From an uncultured Clostridia bacterium (GTDB lineage Bacteria; Bacillota; Clostridia; Oscillospirales; Oscillospiraceae), in the NCBI GenBank assembly GCA_937893605.1, contig CALBGG010000153.1, positions 1-7,957 on the forward strand: a stretch of DNA of 7,957 bases, read 5' to 3'. The first letter of the stretch is position 1; the number at the start of each line of letters is the position of its first letter. Below are positions 1 through 6,006 of this stretch, piece after piece. The position numbers and the translations under genes are program-made. Below the pieces are notes generated by a model. The model was given only the letters and a program-made list of their open reading frames with translations, was not told the DNA's origin and ran no database searches.

Positions 1-33
1 AAAACAGCCCGGTCTAAAAGACCGGGCGTTTTT
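1..33 (+). terminator. Rho-independent terminator of an upstream unit, possibly bidirectional
   Basis: A perfect 9-bp stem, GCCCGGTCT (7-15) with AGACCGGGC (19-27), closes an AAA loop and is followed by GTTTTT (28-33). The run AAAAC (1-5) can also pair with GTTTT (28-32), so the hairpin could work from either strand. The gene it ends lies left of the window, so its orientation is inferred from the T-run on the + strand. It isolates the hydrolase gene at 196 from upstream transcription. Confidence 0.88.
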
Positions 34-106
34 GTAATGCGGTACAGACGACAGCGCATAGTATTATTTCACAAAACAGTAAGGTGTTTTTCGTATACTT
101 TCACAG

Positions 107-146
107 TTGAAATATTGATCTTGATTTTATATCATTTGTGTATAAA
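107..146 (+). promoter_or_regulatory. Weak candidate promoter region for the membrane hydrolase
   Basis: The gap between the terminator and the start codon at 196 is AT-rich and must hold the promoter if the gene is transcribed on its own. Possible elements are TTGAAA (107-112) with TATATC (128-133) at a 15-bp spacer, or TTGATC (115-120) with TATAAA (141-146) at a 20-bp spacer. Neither has ideal spacing, so the exact elements are uncertain. Confidence 0.25.
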
Positions 147-195
147 TTGTTTCTTAACGAAACAAAAAGAAAATGATATTAAAGGAAAAGAAACG

Positions 196-2094
196 ATGAG
201 AAGAGAAAGAGCCGCGAGGCTGTTATGTGTAGCGATCATACTTGCATTGATAAGCTGCATAGGCGCATCAGCGCTGCAAACGGATTTCGGTAAGGTTGAC
301 GTAAGCGAAATAAAGATATCCTGCGATGACGGCAAATGGATAACGGGAACGCTGTACCGCCCGCTTACCGCAACGTCAGAAAATCCGGCGCCTATGGTCA
401 TTGCCTGCCATGGATATTTGAACAACAGTGAAATGCTGGGGGATATTTCTGCCGAGCTGGCAAGAAGGGGCATTAGTGTAATATCCATGGATGCATATTT
501 CCACGGTGATTCAAGCGGAACAGATACAGATGTTATAAGCTCCTGCATGGCTGACGGTACCGGAATGATACCAATGGTGGAATATGCATACAATTGCCTT
601 GACTATGTTGACAAGAACAGGATCGGCGTATTCGGCCACTCCATGGGCGGCATGAATGTTTGGATGACCTGCATCAACTATGGTACTCAGTATCATGAGG
701 CTTTGGCGGCAGCTATGGATCCGGAATCCGAAGGCGGAGAGGAAATAACCGATGAGGAAATGGCAGCAGCTGAGTCATTAAGCAAGGTCAGCGCCGGCCT
801 TGCCTCCGGATTCATAGCGCTCTCTAATGAACAGATGTGTTCGGTGCTTGATTGTAATTTTGGCATAAATTACTCTTATTATGACGAAGGAAATGCTGTT
901 TCCGGAGATATGAGCGGAGACCGTGAAGAGTCTCTTGCGCTCATTAATTCGATATTCGATGACAGCGATAAGATAAGCGACGCAAAAACAGGGGAATATT
1001 ATGGGTCAGCCGAGGATGGCACTCTTCGTGTAATTTATAATCCTAAAATAACTCACGAAACACAGCATTTTTCGAAGACGGCGATAGCTCAGGATATAGA
1101 TTTCTTCACGAAATCGTTTGGCATTGATGATTCTATCGATTCTTCATCTCAGATATGGCTGCTTAAGGAAGTGTTTAATGCCGTTGGGCTTATTGCCTGC
1201 CTTATGGCCATTGTTCCTATTGGCACTCTGCTTCTCGGAACAAAAACATTTGAAAGTCTCAAATGCGAAGTCAAAGAAGCTCTTCCGGCTCCGAAAACGG
1301 CAAAGGGAAAGGCTTTCTTTTGGGGCGGCTGGGTACTGTCCTGGCTGATTTCCTGGCTGACATTTATGCCGTTAACCACTTTGGATACAAAGCTGTTTAC
1401 CGCAACTGCGTCTATGCAGACCACGAGCATTTTCCCCCAGCAGACGCAAAATTATATTATGATTTGGGCTGTTTTCAATGGAATTGTTGGAATAATTCTC
1501 TTCATACTTTCTTACGGCCTTAACGGTAAAAAGAACGGCGTAACAGTCAATCAGTTGGGAATAAAAACGAATTTCAAGGAATTTGTCAAGACAATGGCTC
1601 TTGCATGCTGCATTTTTATCGGCTTCTATGCATTTGTCTTTGCTGCGAGGTATTTCTTTGACACAGACTATAGATTCTACACTATTGCCATCTGCGGATT
1701 TACTCCGGATAAGCTTCTTGTAGCCTTGCAGTATATCCCGTTCTTCTTCATATTCTTTGCGGCCAACGCCATTCTTACTAACAGTGTAAACCGAATTTCC
1801 GGACAGAATGAAAAACTGAATGTGTTCCTGTGCGGCCTTGGAAACTGCCTTGGCGTACTTATGGTAAACATTATCCAGTATGTTAAGCTGTTTAGTACAG
1901 GAGTGGCCATGTATGTCGATACGCGGCTTTATCCGATGGCGGCGATTCCGCTTATACTGTTTCTGTTTGCTGCTGCATATGTCAACAGAGGCCTGTTTAA
2001 AGCTACCGGCAAGGTTTGGCTGGGAGCGCTGGTCAATACATTTATAATCGTTATGATCAGTGTAGCAAGTACGGCGACTCTGCTTGCGTTCTGA
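196..2094 (+). CDS. Membrane-anchored alpha/beta hydrolase with a multi-spanning C-terminal domain
   Basis: The protein has 632 residues. A basic N-terminus and a hydrophobic segment (about 8-27) resemble an uncleaved signal or signal peptide. An alpha/beta hydrolase domain follows (about 35-310): oxyanion-type HGY at 72-74, nucleophile elbow GHSMGG at 147-152 (Ser149), a probable catalytic Asp230 in NYSYYDEG, and a probable His291 in THETQHFS. About eight hydrophobic helices follow, near 321-347, 373-392, 420-441, 465-486, 507-527, 541-562, 578-598 and 606-630. If the first segment is exported, the hydrolase faces outside; this is inferred. The substrate is unknown; an ester, lipid or peptide would fit the fold. 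I chose ATG 196 because AAAGGAAAAG precedes it by about 8 nt; the in-frame ATG at 37 abuts the upstream terminator and has no ribosome binding site. The gene appears monocistronic and ends at its own terminator. An alpha/beta hydrolase is certain; the exact family and role are not. Confidence 0.88.
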   Translation: MRRERAARLLCVAIILALISCIGASALQTDFGKVDVSEIKISCDDGKWITGTLYRPLTATSENPAPMVIACHGYLNNSEMLGDISAELARRGISVISMDAYFHGDSSGTDTDVISSCMADGTGMIPMVEYAYNCLDYVDKNRIGVFGHSMGGMNVWMTCINYGTQYHEALAAAMDPESEGGEEITDEEMAAAESLSKVSAGLASGFIALSNEQMCSVLDCNFGINYSYYDEGNAVSGDMSGDREESLALINSIFDDSDKISDAKTGEYYGSAEDGTLRVIYNPKITHETQHFSKTAIAQDIDFFTKSFGIDDSIDSSSQIWLLKEVFNAVGLIACLMAIVPIGTLLLGTKTFESLKCEVKEALPAPKTAKGKAFFWGGWVLSWLISWLTFMPLTTLDTKLFTATASMQTTSIFPQQTQNYIMIWAVFNGIVGIILFILSYGLNGKKNGVTVNQLGIKTNFKEFVKTMALACCIFIGFYAFVFAARYFFDTDYRFYTIAICGFTPDKLLVALQYIPFFFIFFAANAILTNSVNRISGQNEKLNVFLCGLGNCLGVLMVNIIQYVKLFSTGVAMYVDTRLYPMAAIPLILFLFAAAYVNRGLFKATGKVWLGALVNTFIIVMISVASTATLLAF

Positions 2095-2115
2095 CAATTA
2101 AAGCACAATGCGGAA

Positions 2116-2163
2116 CCCCACCCTGATGCGTTTTGACGGACAGGGTGGGGCACTTGCTTTTTT
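2116..2163 (+). terminator. Strong rho-independent terminator after the membrane hydrolase
   Basis: A perfect 10-bp GC-rich stem, CCCCACCCTG (2116-2125) with CAGGGTGGGG (2141-2150), encloses a 15-nt loop. After a short CACTTGC comes a run of six T (2158-2163). AAGCA (2101-2105) can further pair with TGCTT (2155-2159). It lies 22 bp after the hydrolase stop and separates it from the MarR gene. Confidence 0.9.
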
Positions 2164-2182
2164 CCGGCGTATTTGCTACACT
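2154..2182 (+). promoter_or_regulatory. Candidate extended -10 promoter for the MarR-family gene
   Basis: TTGCTT (2154-2159) and TACACT (2177-2182) are separated by 17 bp, and TGC just before the -10 forms an extended -10 (TGn). The -35 is poor (three of six matches), so the TGn would carry the recognition. The predicted start is near 2189, giving a leader of roughly 25 nt. The -35 lies inside the T-run of the preceding terminator. No clear palindromic MarR operator was found over it. Confidence 0.45.
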
Positions 2183-2212
2183 AAATAAAAAGTCTGTTTT
2201 GGGGAGAACGCA

Positions 2213-2707
2213 ATGTCGCTGGAATGGCTCGGAGCACACAAAAAATTCATATCCGAACTTATGCGCTTCGGAAACGCTTATGCGCTTAACTATAATACCG
2301 AAAGAGACCTCGGACTCGATGTGAAGCTTTCAGCATCTGAGGTTCAGATGATGGAATGCATTATGAACAGCGAGGACAAGTATCTTAAAATGGCGAAAAT
2401 CGCCGCTCAAATGGGGATACCCAAAAGTACATTTTCTAAAAACATTAAAAAAATGGTGGACAAAGGTCTTATTGAAAAGTATCACATGAGTGATAATAAA
2501 AAAGAAATTATCGTAAGGGTTTCCGACTACGGCAGACAGCTATATGATAAGTACTGCGAAATTGTTGTAAAAAGCTTGTACGGAGAAGTATTTCGCCGAT
2601 TGGACGAGCTTCCGCCCGAGTGCGAGGCTAAGGTTGCAGAGATTTTATCCATTATAGCTCGGGAGAACAGCCGCACTGCGAAACCAAAACTGGAAAAAAT
2701 TAATTGA
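2213..2707 (+). CDS. MarR-family winged-helix transcriptional regulator
   Basis: The product has 164 residues, close to the usual MarR length of about 140-170. It is probably a cytoplasmic homodimeric DNA-binding repressor or activator. Layout: N-terminal dimerisation helices (about 5-35), a winged helix-turn-helix (about 40-105) with AKIAAQMGIPKSTFSKNIKK at 61-80 as the helix-turn-helix, MVDKGLIEKY leading into the wing, a basic wing tip (SDNKKE, 93-98), then long C-terminal helices (105-150). The start ATG has GGGGAG (2201-2206) six bases upstream. No structural gene follows in the same operon, so its target may be itself, the membrane hydrolase or a distant gene; the ligand is unknown. The gene is noticeably A-rich compared with glpK. 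The family call is firm from the fold pattern; the regulon is not known. Confidence 0.82.
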   Translation: MSLEWLGAHKKFISELMRFGNAYALNYNTERDLGLDVKLSASEVQMMECIMNSEDKYLKMAKIAAQMGIPKSTFSKNIKKMVDKGLIEKYHMSDNKKEIIVRVSDYGRQLYDKYCEIVVKSLYGEVFRRLDELPPECEAKVAEILSIIARENSRTAKPKLEKIN

Positions 2708-2741
2708 ACTGATTATTGTTTTGAATGTGCAGATAGGCATA

Positions 2742-2760
2742 TTTGTGAAAAAATCACAAA
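2742..2760. repeat. Perfect inverted repeat TTTGTGA-N5-TCACAAA
   Basis: TTTGTGA (2742-2748) and TCACAAA (2754-2760) are perfect inverted copies around AAAAA. There is no T-run directly after, so it is a poor terminator. It looks more like a dimeric regulator site; TGTGA/TCACA is the half-site of the CRP/FNR superfamily, but the spacer is 5 rather than the classical 6. It lies 35 bp after the MarR stop codon with no + strand gene downstream. Confidence 0.5.
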
Positions 2761-2806
2761 ATACCATGCTTGAATTTGGAATAACTGCGAATTTCGGGAG
2801 CACGTA

Positions 2807-2826
2807 AATTATGCTATCACAGCATA
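2807..2826. repeat. Inverted repeat TATGCT-N5-AGCATA sharing an 11-mer with the lipase promoter
   Basis: TATGCT (2810-2815) and AGCATA (2821-2826) are perfect inverted copies around ATCAC. The overlapping 11-mer AATTATGCTAT (2807-2817) recurs on the minus strand at 3888-3878, over the -10 of the divergent lipase promoter. Read on the + strand, TGCTATCAC could also be a weak extended -10. Whether this is an operator, a promoter or chance is open. Confidence 0.4.
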
Positions 2827-2864
2827 GTCAATAAGCTACAATGGAAGGGCATAGCCGAGCCCCG

Positions 2865-2907
2865 AAAAATACACTGCACCGCATGGAAAACCATGCGGTG
2901 CACTTTT
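2865..2907 (-). terminator. Terminator for the lipase-like gene, probably bidirectional
   Basis: A perfect 12-bp stem, TGCACCGCATGG (2875-2886) with CCATGCGGTGCA (2891-2902), closes a 4-nt loop. On the minus strand it begins 11 bp after the lipase stop and is followed by GTGTATTTTT. On the + strand it is followed by CTTTTGCTTT, so it could also stop read-through from the MarR gene. Confidence 0.88.
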
Positions 2908-2913
2908 GCTTTG

Positions 2914-3843
2914 TCAGACCCTGCCGTTTATCCATTTCAGGATATCCGTATAGACCTCCTGATTGTTTATCTCGTTGAGCATTTCGTGGCGGCCGTCCTT
3001 GTAGAGCTTAATAGTGACGTCCTCCATGCCGGCCTTCTTGAAATTCTCATACGCAAGCTTTACGCCCTTGCCGCACTCGCCGACGGGATCCTTGTCGCCG
3101 GACATGAAGTAAACGGGTATATCCTTTTTCATCGACTTGAGATTATCGACATTGGTTATGAACTTAATGCCGGTCATCATGTCTCTGAACAGGCTGCACG
3201 AGGGGATAAAGCCGCACAGGGGGTCGGCAATATATTTATCGACGGCCTCATTATTTCTTGTAAGCCAGTCGTACTCGGTGCGCGGGTTGTCGTATATTTT
3301 ATTATAGCTTCCGAATGCGAGGTTGTTCAGGAACTTGCTGTAGTGATGCGGCCCCTTGAGGGAGGTCACAAGGTTGCCCATAAAAAGGCCGCCGTTTACG
3401 AGTGCCGCACCCTGATTGCCCGTTCCGCTTATTATGGCCGCATCGAACGCGCCGGGATAGCGGATAAGATGCGTGCGTGCCATGAAGCTGCCCATGCTGT
3501 GGCCAAATAGGATAAACGGAACACCGGGATAGGTCTGCTTCATAGCAAGGCGTAGTATCTCTTCGTCCTTAATGATGCAGTCCCAGCCGTTTTTCTCTGC
3601 GAAAAAGCCCTGCTGCTCGGAACTTTCGATGCTCTTGCCGTGGCCGAGGTGATCCGTGCCGAGTGCGACGAAGCCGTTGGATGCCAGAAAGGACATGAAA
3701 TCGTCGTATCTGCTGATGTGCTCGGCAATGCCGTGGATTATCTGAACGACTCCCCGAATCTCTCCGTCTGGAACGCAGCGGCGGACATGGATGCGGTTTT
3801 TACCGGTGCTTGAATTAAAATAAAAATCATTGAAAGTAGGCAT
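2914..3843 (-). CDS. Lysophospholipase/monoacylglycerol-lipase-like alpha/beta hydrolase
   Basis: The product has 309 residues, typical of the Hydrolase_4 (serine aminopeptidase S33-like) family, which includes monoacylglycerol lipases and lysophospholipase L2-type enzymes. Visible motifs in order: HGIAEHISRY at 37-46 (oxyanion HG), DHLGHGKS at 64-71, the nucleophile elbow GHSMGS at 114-119 with Ser116, SGDKDPVG at 248-255 with Asp252, and DGRHEMLNE at 283-291 with His286. The triad is intact. There is no signal peptide or membrane helix, so it is probably cytoplasmic. It likely hydrolyses monoacylglycerol, lysophospholipid or a similar carboxylic ester; the substrate cannot be fixed from sequence. 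GGAGGGG (3857-3851) lies 7 nt before the ATG. It is divergent from glpK, with 91 bp between start codons, which suggests but does not prove a shared role: release, then phosphorylation, of glycerol. Confidence 0.9.
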   Translation of the reverse strand: MPTFNDFYFNSSTGKNRIHVRRCVPDGEIRGVVQIIHGIAEHISRYDDFMSFLASNGFVALGTDHLGHGKSIESSEQQGFFAEKNGWDCIIKDEEILRLAMKQTYPGVPFILFGHSMGSFMARTHLIRYPGAFDAAIISGTGNQGAALVNGGLFMGNLVTSLKGPHHYSKFLNNLAFGSYNKIYDNPRTEYDWLTRNNEAVDKYIADPLCGFIPSCSLFRDMMTGIKFITNVDNLKSMKKDIPVYFMSGDKDPVGECGKGVKLAYENFKKAGMEDVTIKLYKDGRHEMLNEINNQEVYTDILKWINGRV

Positions 3844-3873
3844 GGAAAATCCCCTCCGAGTATGTTATTATTA

Positions 3874-3888
3874 AATTATAGCATAATT
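3874..3888. repeat. Palindrome AATTAT-AGC-ATAATT over the divergent promoter
   Basis: AATTAT (3874-3879) and ATAATT (3883-3888) form a perfect 6-bp dyad around AGC. It covers the -10 hexamer of the lipase promoter. A regulator bound here would block that promoter and could affect glpK on the other side. AT-rich dyads arise easily by chance, so an operator role is tentative. Confidence 0.4.
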
Positions 3889-3902
3889 GCGGCAAATTGC
3901 AA
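3875..3902 (-). promoter_or_regulatory. Promoter for the lipase-like gene, minus strand
   Basis: Read on the minus strand, TTGCAA (3902-3897) lies 16 bp before a perfect TATAAT (3880-3875). TGC directly before the hexamer gives an extended -10. Transcription would begin near 3868 and the ribosome binding site starts at 3857, giving a short leader of about 25 nt. This is the best -10 in the window. Confidence 0.7.
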
Positions 3903-3916
3903 TGAATTAGCAGAAT
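3888..3916 (+). promoter_or_regulatory. Candidate promoter for the glpK operon
   Basis: TTGCGG (3888-3893) and CAGAAT (3911-3916) are 17 bp apart, with three and four matches to consensus. The start would fall near 3923, at the very edge of the AGGAGG-like GGAGG (3923-3927), which is a very short leader. The direct repeat AATTGC (3885-3890, 3895-3900) overlaps it. The weak hexamers suggest activation, or that the true promoter was missed. Confidence 0.25.
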
Positions 3917-3934
3917 CAGTATGGAGGTAAACAA

Positions 3935-5437
3935 ATGAACGGTTATGTTGTCGCGCTCGATCAGGGAACGACGAGCTCGCGAGCCATAGTTTTTGACGCA
4001 AAGGGCGTGCCTGTCACGATAGCGCAGTACCCTTTCCCGCAGATATATCCCAAGCCCGGCTGGGTCGAGCACGACCCCATGGTAATATTGGAAACTCAGT
4101 TCCGCGCCCTCGCCGAGGCCTTTGAAAAAAGCGAACTTTCGCCGACCGACATAGCCGGCATAGGCATAACAAATCAGCGCGAGACGACCATCGTTTGGGA
4201 TAAGAATACAGGCAAGCCCATATATAACGCCATCGTGTGGCAATGCAGAAGAACGGCGCCTATCTGCGATAAGCTCGAGGCTGAAGGCGTCGGCGACTAT
4301 GTTCGCGACAGAACCGGCCTTCTAATCGACGCATATTTTTCGGGCACGAAGATAAAGTGGATACTTGATAATGTCGACGGTGCGCGCGAAAAGGCCGAGC
4401 GCGGCGAACTGCTGTTCGGTAATGTCGACTCATGGCTCATATGGAACCTCACGGGCGGTAAGGCGCATGTTTCGGATTATTCGAACTGCTCGCGCACGAT
4501 GCTGTTTGACATAAATGAGCTCAAGTGGGATAAAACGCTGTGCAACAAGCTCGGCATACCCATGTCAATGCTTCCGACGCCCGTGCCGTCGTCTATGGTC
4601 TTCGGCAAGGTAGCGCCCGGAATAACGGGACTTGAAATGCTTGCCGGTATCCCGGTATGCGGTTCGGTCGGCGACCAGGCCGCAGCGCTCATCGGGCAGG
4701 GCTGCATAGAAAAGGGGCAGGCGAAAAATACATACGGAACGGGCTGCTTCACGCTCCTTAATACGGGCGATCAGTCAGTGCGCAGTGCAAGCGGGCTGGT
4801 TACGAGCGTTGCATGGTCCATAGGAGGTAAAACGACCTATGCCCTTGAGGGCAGCGTTTTTAACGCAGGGAGCTCCATCCAGTGGCTGCGCGACGAGATA
4901 GGCCTGCTGGGTACAAGCTCTGAGTGTGAGGCCCTTGCAACCTCAGTTCCCGATAACGGCGGTGTGTATCTCGTCTCGGCCTTTACGGGTCTCGGCGCGC
5001 CGCACTGGGATATGTATGCCCGCGGTGCCATTGTAGGCCTTACCCGAGGCTCGACTAAGGCGCATATCGCCCGTGCCGCACTCGAGGGTATAGCCTATCA
5101 GGTCAAGGATCTGCTCGACGCGATGGAGCAGGACGCGGGAGAGCCTCTGAGCGTTCTGCGAGTCGACGGCGGCGCTTCTGTCAACAATTTTATGATGCAG
5201 TTCCAGTCGGATATTCTCCGTAAGCCCATCGACCGCCCGAAAATGGTTGAGACCACGGCCTTCGGCGCCGCGTTTCTGGCGGGTCTTGCCGCCGGCGTGT
5301 GGAACGATGTGAGCGACATTGCGGATATCCGCGAGTCGGACAGAGTGTTCACTCCGCAGATGTTCGAAGGAGAGGCGAAAGCCCTGCATGAGAAGTGGCA
5401 TCGCGCAGTTGAAAGAGCGGCAAAGTGGGAAGAATAA
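3935..5437 (+). CDS. glpK: Glycerol kinase
   Basis: Glycerol kinase (FGGY family, EC 2.7.1.30) transfers phosphate from ATP to glycerol, giving sn-glycerol-3-phosphate for glycolysis or lipid synthesis in the cytoplasm. The 500 residues match the family length. Motifs: DQGTTSSR at 9-16 (phosphate loop), GITNQRETT at 77-85 with glycerol contacts Arg82 and Glu83, Tyr134 before FSGTKIKW, SDYSNCSRTMLFDI at 180-193, GDQ at 246-248 with catalytic Asp247, KNTYGTGCF at 264-272, ALEGSVFNAG at 303-312, RVDGGASVNNF at 409-419, and ETTAFGAAFLAGL at 439-451. GGAGG (3923-3927) is 7 nt before the ATG. The loop before GDQ (about 224-242) lacks the YHFFG/YHFYG histidine phosphorylated by HPr in Bacillus and Enterococcus enzymes; no His occurs between 178 and 357. 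No glpF or glpD is adjacent. The stop overlaps the next start by one base. Assignment as an FGGY glycerol kinase is very secure. Confidence 0.97.
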   Translation: MNGYVVALDQGTTSSRAIVFDAKGVPVTIAQYPFPQIYPKPGWVEHDPMVILETQFRALAEAFEKSELSPTDIAGIGITNQRETTIVWDKNTGKPIYNAIVWQCRRTAPICDKLEAEGVGDYVRDRTGLLIDAYFSGTKIKWILDNVDGAREKAERGELLFGNVDSWLIWNLTGGKAHVSDYSNCSRTMLFDINELKWDKTLCNKLGIPMSMLPTPVPSSMVFGKVAPGITGLEMLAGIPVCGSVGDQAAALIGQGCIEKGQAKNTYGTGCFTLLNTGDQSVRSASGLVTSVAWSIGGKTTYALEGSVFNAGSSIQWLRDEIGLLGTSSECEALATSVPDNGGVYLVSAFTGLGAPHWDMYARGAIVGLTRGSTKAHIARAALEGIAYQVKDLLDAMEQDAGEPLSVLRVDGGASVNNFMMQFQSDILRKPIDRPKMVETTAFGAAFLAGLAAGVWNDVSDIADIRESDRVFTPQMFEGEAKALHEKWHRAVERAAKWEE

Positions 5438-6006
5438 TGGAACAGGTATTGGTTGTAAAACGCGAAAAAGTTGAACAGTATATATACGGACGCAACGGAC
5501 TCATAACCGGCTGTGCAGAGGAGCTTTTAGATATCATCAAAAAAGAGCATGAGTTCATGCCGCGTCCCGAGGCCGAGGAGCGCCCGGACTTTAAGCAGAT
5601 CATACCATATGTAATCCTGTGCCGAGGCGATGAGGTTTTTGTGACCCGAAGGCTCAATAAGGGAGGAGAGGCGCGACTTCACGGAAAAATATCCATCGGC
5701 ATAGGCGGGCATATTAATCCTGTCGACGAGCGGGGAGACTTGCTCATGCGCGGTTTGTGGCGCGAGATACACGAGGAGGTCGAGCTTGGCACTCACGGTG
5801 AGCTCACACCCTGCGGCTTTATAAATGACGATTCCAACGCCGTGGGCAGAGTCCACCTCGGCGCGTGCTTCATTTTGCCTGTCGAGGGCGAGGTTTACGT
5901 CAAGGAGACGGAAAAGTTAGAGGGACTGTGGATGACAAGGCAGAAGCTGAAAGAAAACTTCGACAGCATGGAGACATGGACGCAGATAGCGCTGGAGGTG
6001 CTGTAA
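5437..6006 (+). CDS. MutT/Nudix-family predicted phosphoesterase, COG4112-like
   Basis: The protein has 189 residues from ATG 5437. A non-Nudix N-terminal part (1-50) precedes a Nudix fold (about 55-165). The box is divergent: GIGGHINPVDERGDLLMRGL leads into REIHEEVEL (109-117). The metal-binding REUxEE core is intact, but the spacing between the first Gly and the core is longer than GX5EX7, Asp101 stands where Glu is usual, and the closing Gly is Glu116. The GGHINPVD signature resembles COG4112 (predicted MutT-family phosphoesterase), recalled rather than searched. Nudix enzymes cleave nucleoside diphosphates linked to another group; the substrate here is unknown. The start overlaps the glpK stop in TAATG, indicating translational coupling; GTG 5425 in frame is an alternative start with 13 bp of overlap. 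The ribosome binding site (GTGGGAAG, 5425-5432) is mediocre, consistent with coupling. The stop again overlaps the next start. Confidence 0.85.
   Translation: MEQVLVVKREKVEQYIYGRNGLITGCAEELLDIIKKEHEFMPRPEAEERPDFKQIIPYVILCRGDEVFVTRRLNKGGEARLHGKISIGIGGHINPVDERGDLLMRGLWREIHEEVELGTHGELTPCGFINDDSNAVGRVHLGACFILPVEGEVYVKETEKLEGLWMTRQKLKENFDSMETWTQIALEVL

Noticed and set aside
37..195. In-frame N-terminal extension of the membrane hydrolase to ATG 37
   Set aside because: It abuts the terminator at 1-33, lacks a ribosome binding site, and would put an unusual basic/hydrophobic stretch before a good signal-like segment. ATG 196 has a suitable AAGGAA upstream.
1372..2097. Minus-strand open frame opposite the membrane hydrolase
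   Set aside because: It has low-complexity, basic composition, no family signature, and mirrors the coding frame of the real gene.
2742..2760. A true CRP site
   Set aside because: The spacer is 5 bp rather than 6, no + strand gene follows, and CRP itself is not expected in Clostridia; kept only as an unexplained dyad.
2893..3510. Long + strand open frame opposite the lipase-like gene
   Set aside because: It is antisense to a gene with an intact catalytic triad, starts inside the terminator hairpin, and has no ribosome binding site or recognisable motif.
3827..4243. Minus-strand open frame across the divergent promoter and the glpK start
   Set aside because: It overlaps the glpK start and promoters, has no ribosome binding site, and shows no domain.
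5865..6005. Upstream extension of the DUF1015 gene
   Set aside because: It would overlap 142 bases of the Nudix gene in another frame; ATG 6006 has GGAGG at ideal distance and starts with family-typical sequence.
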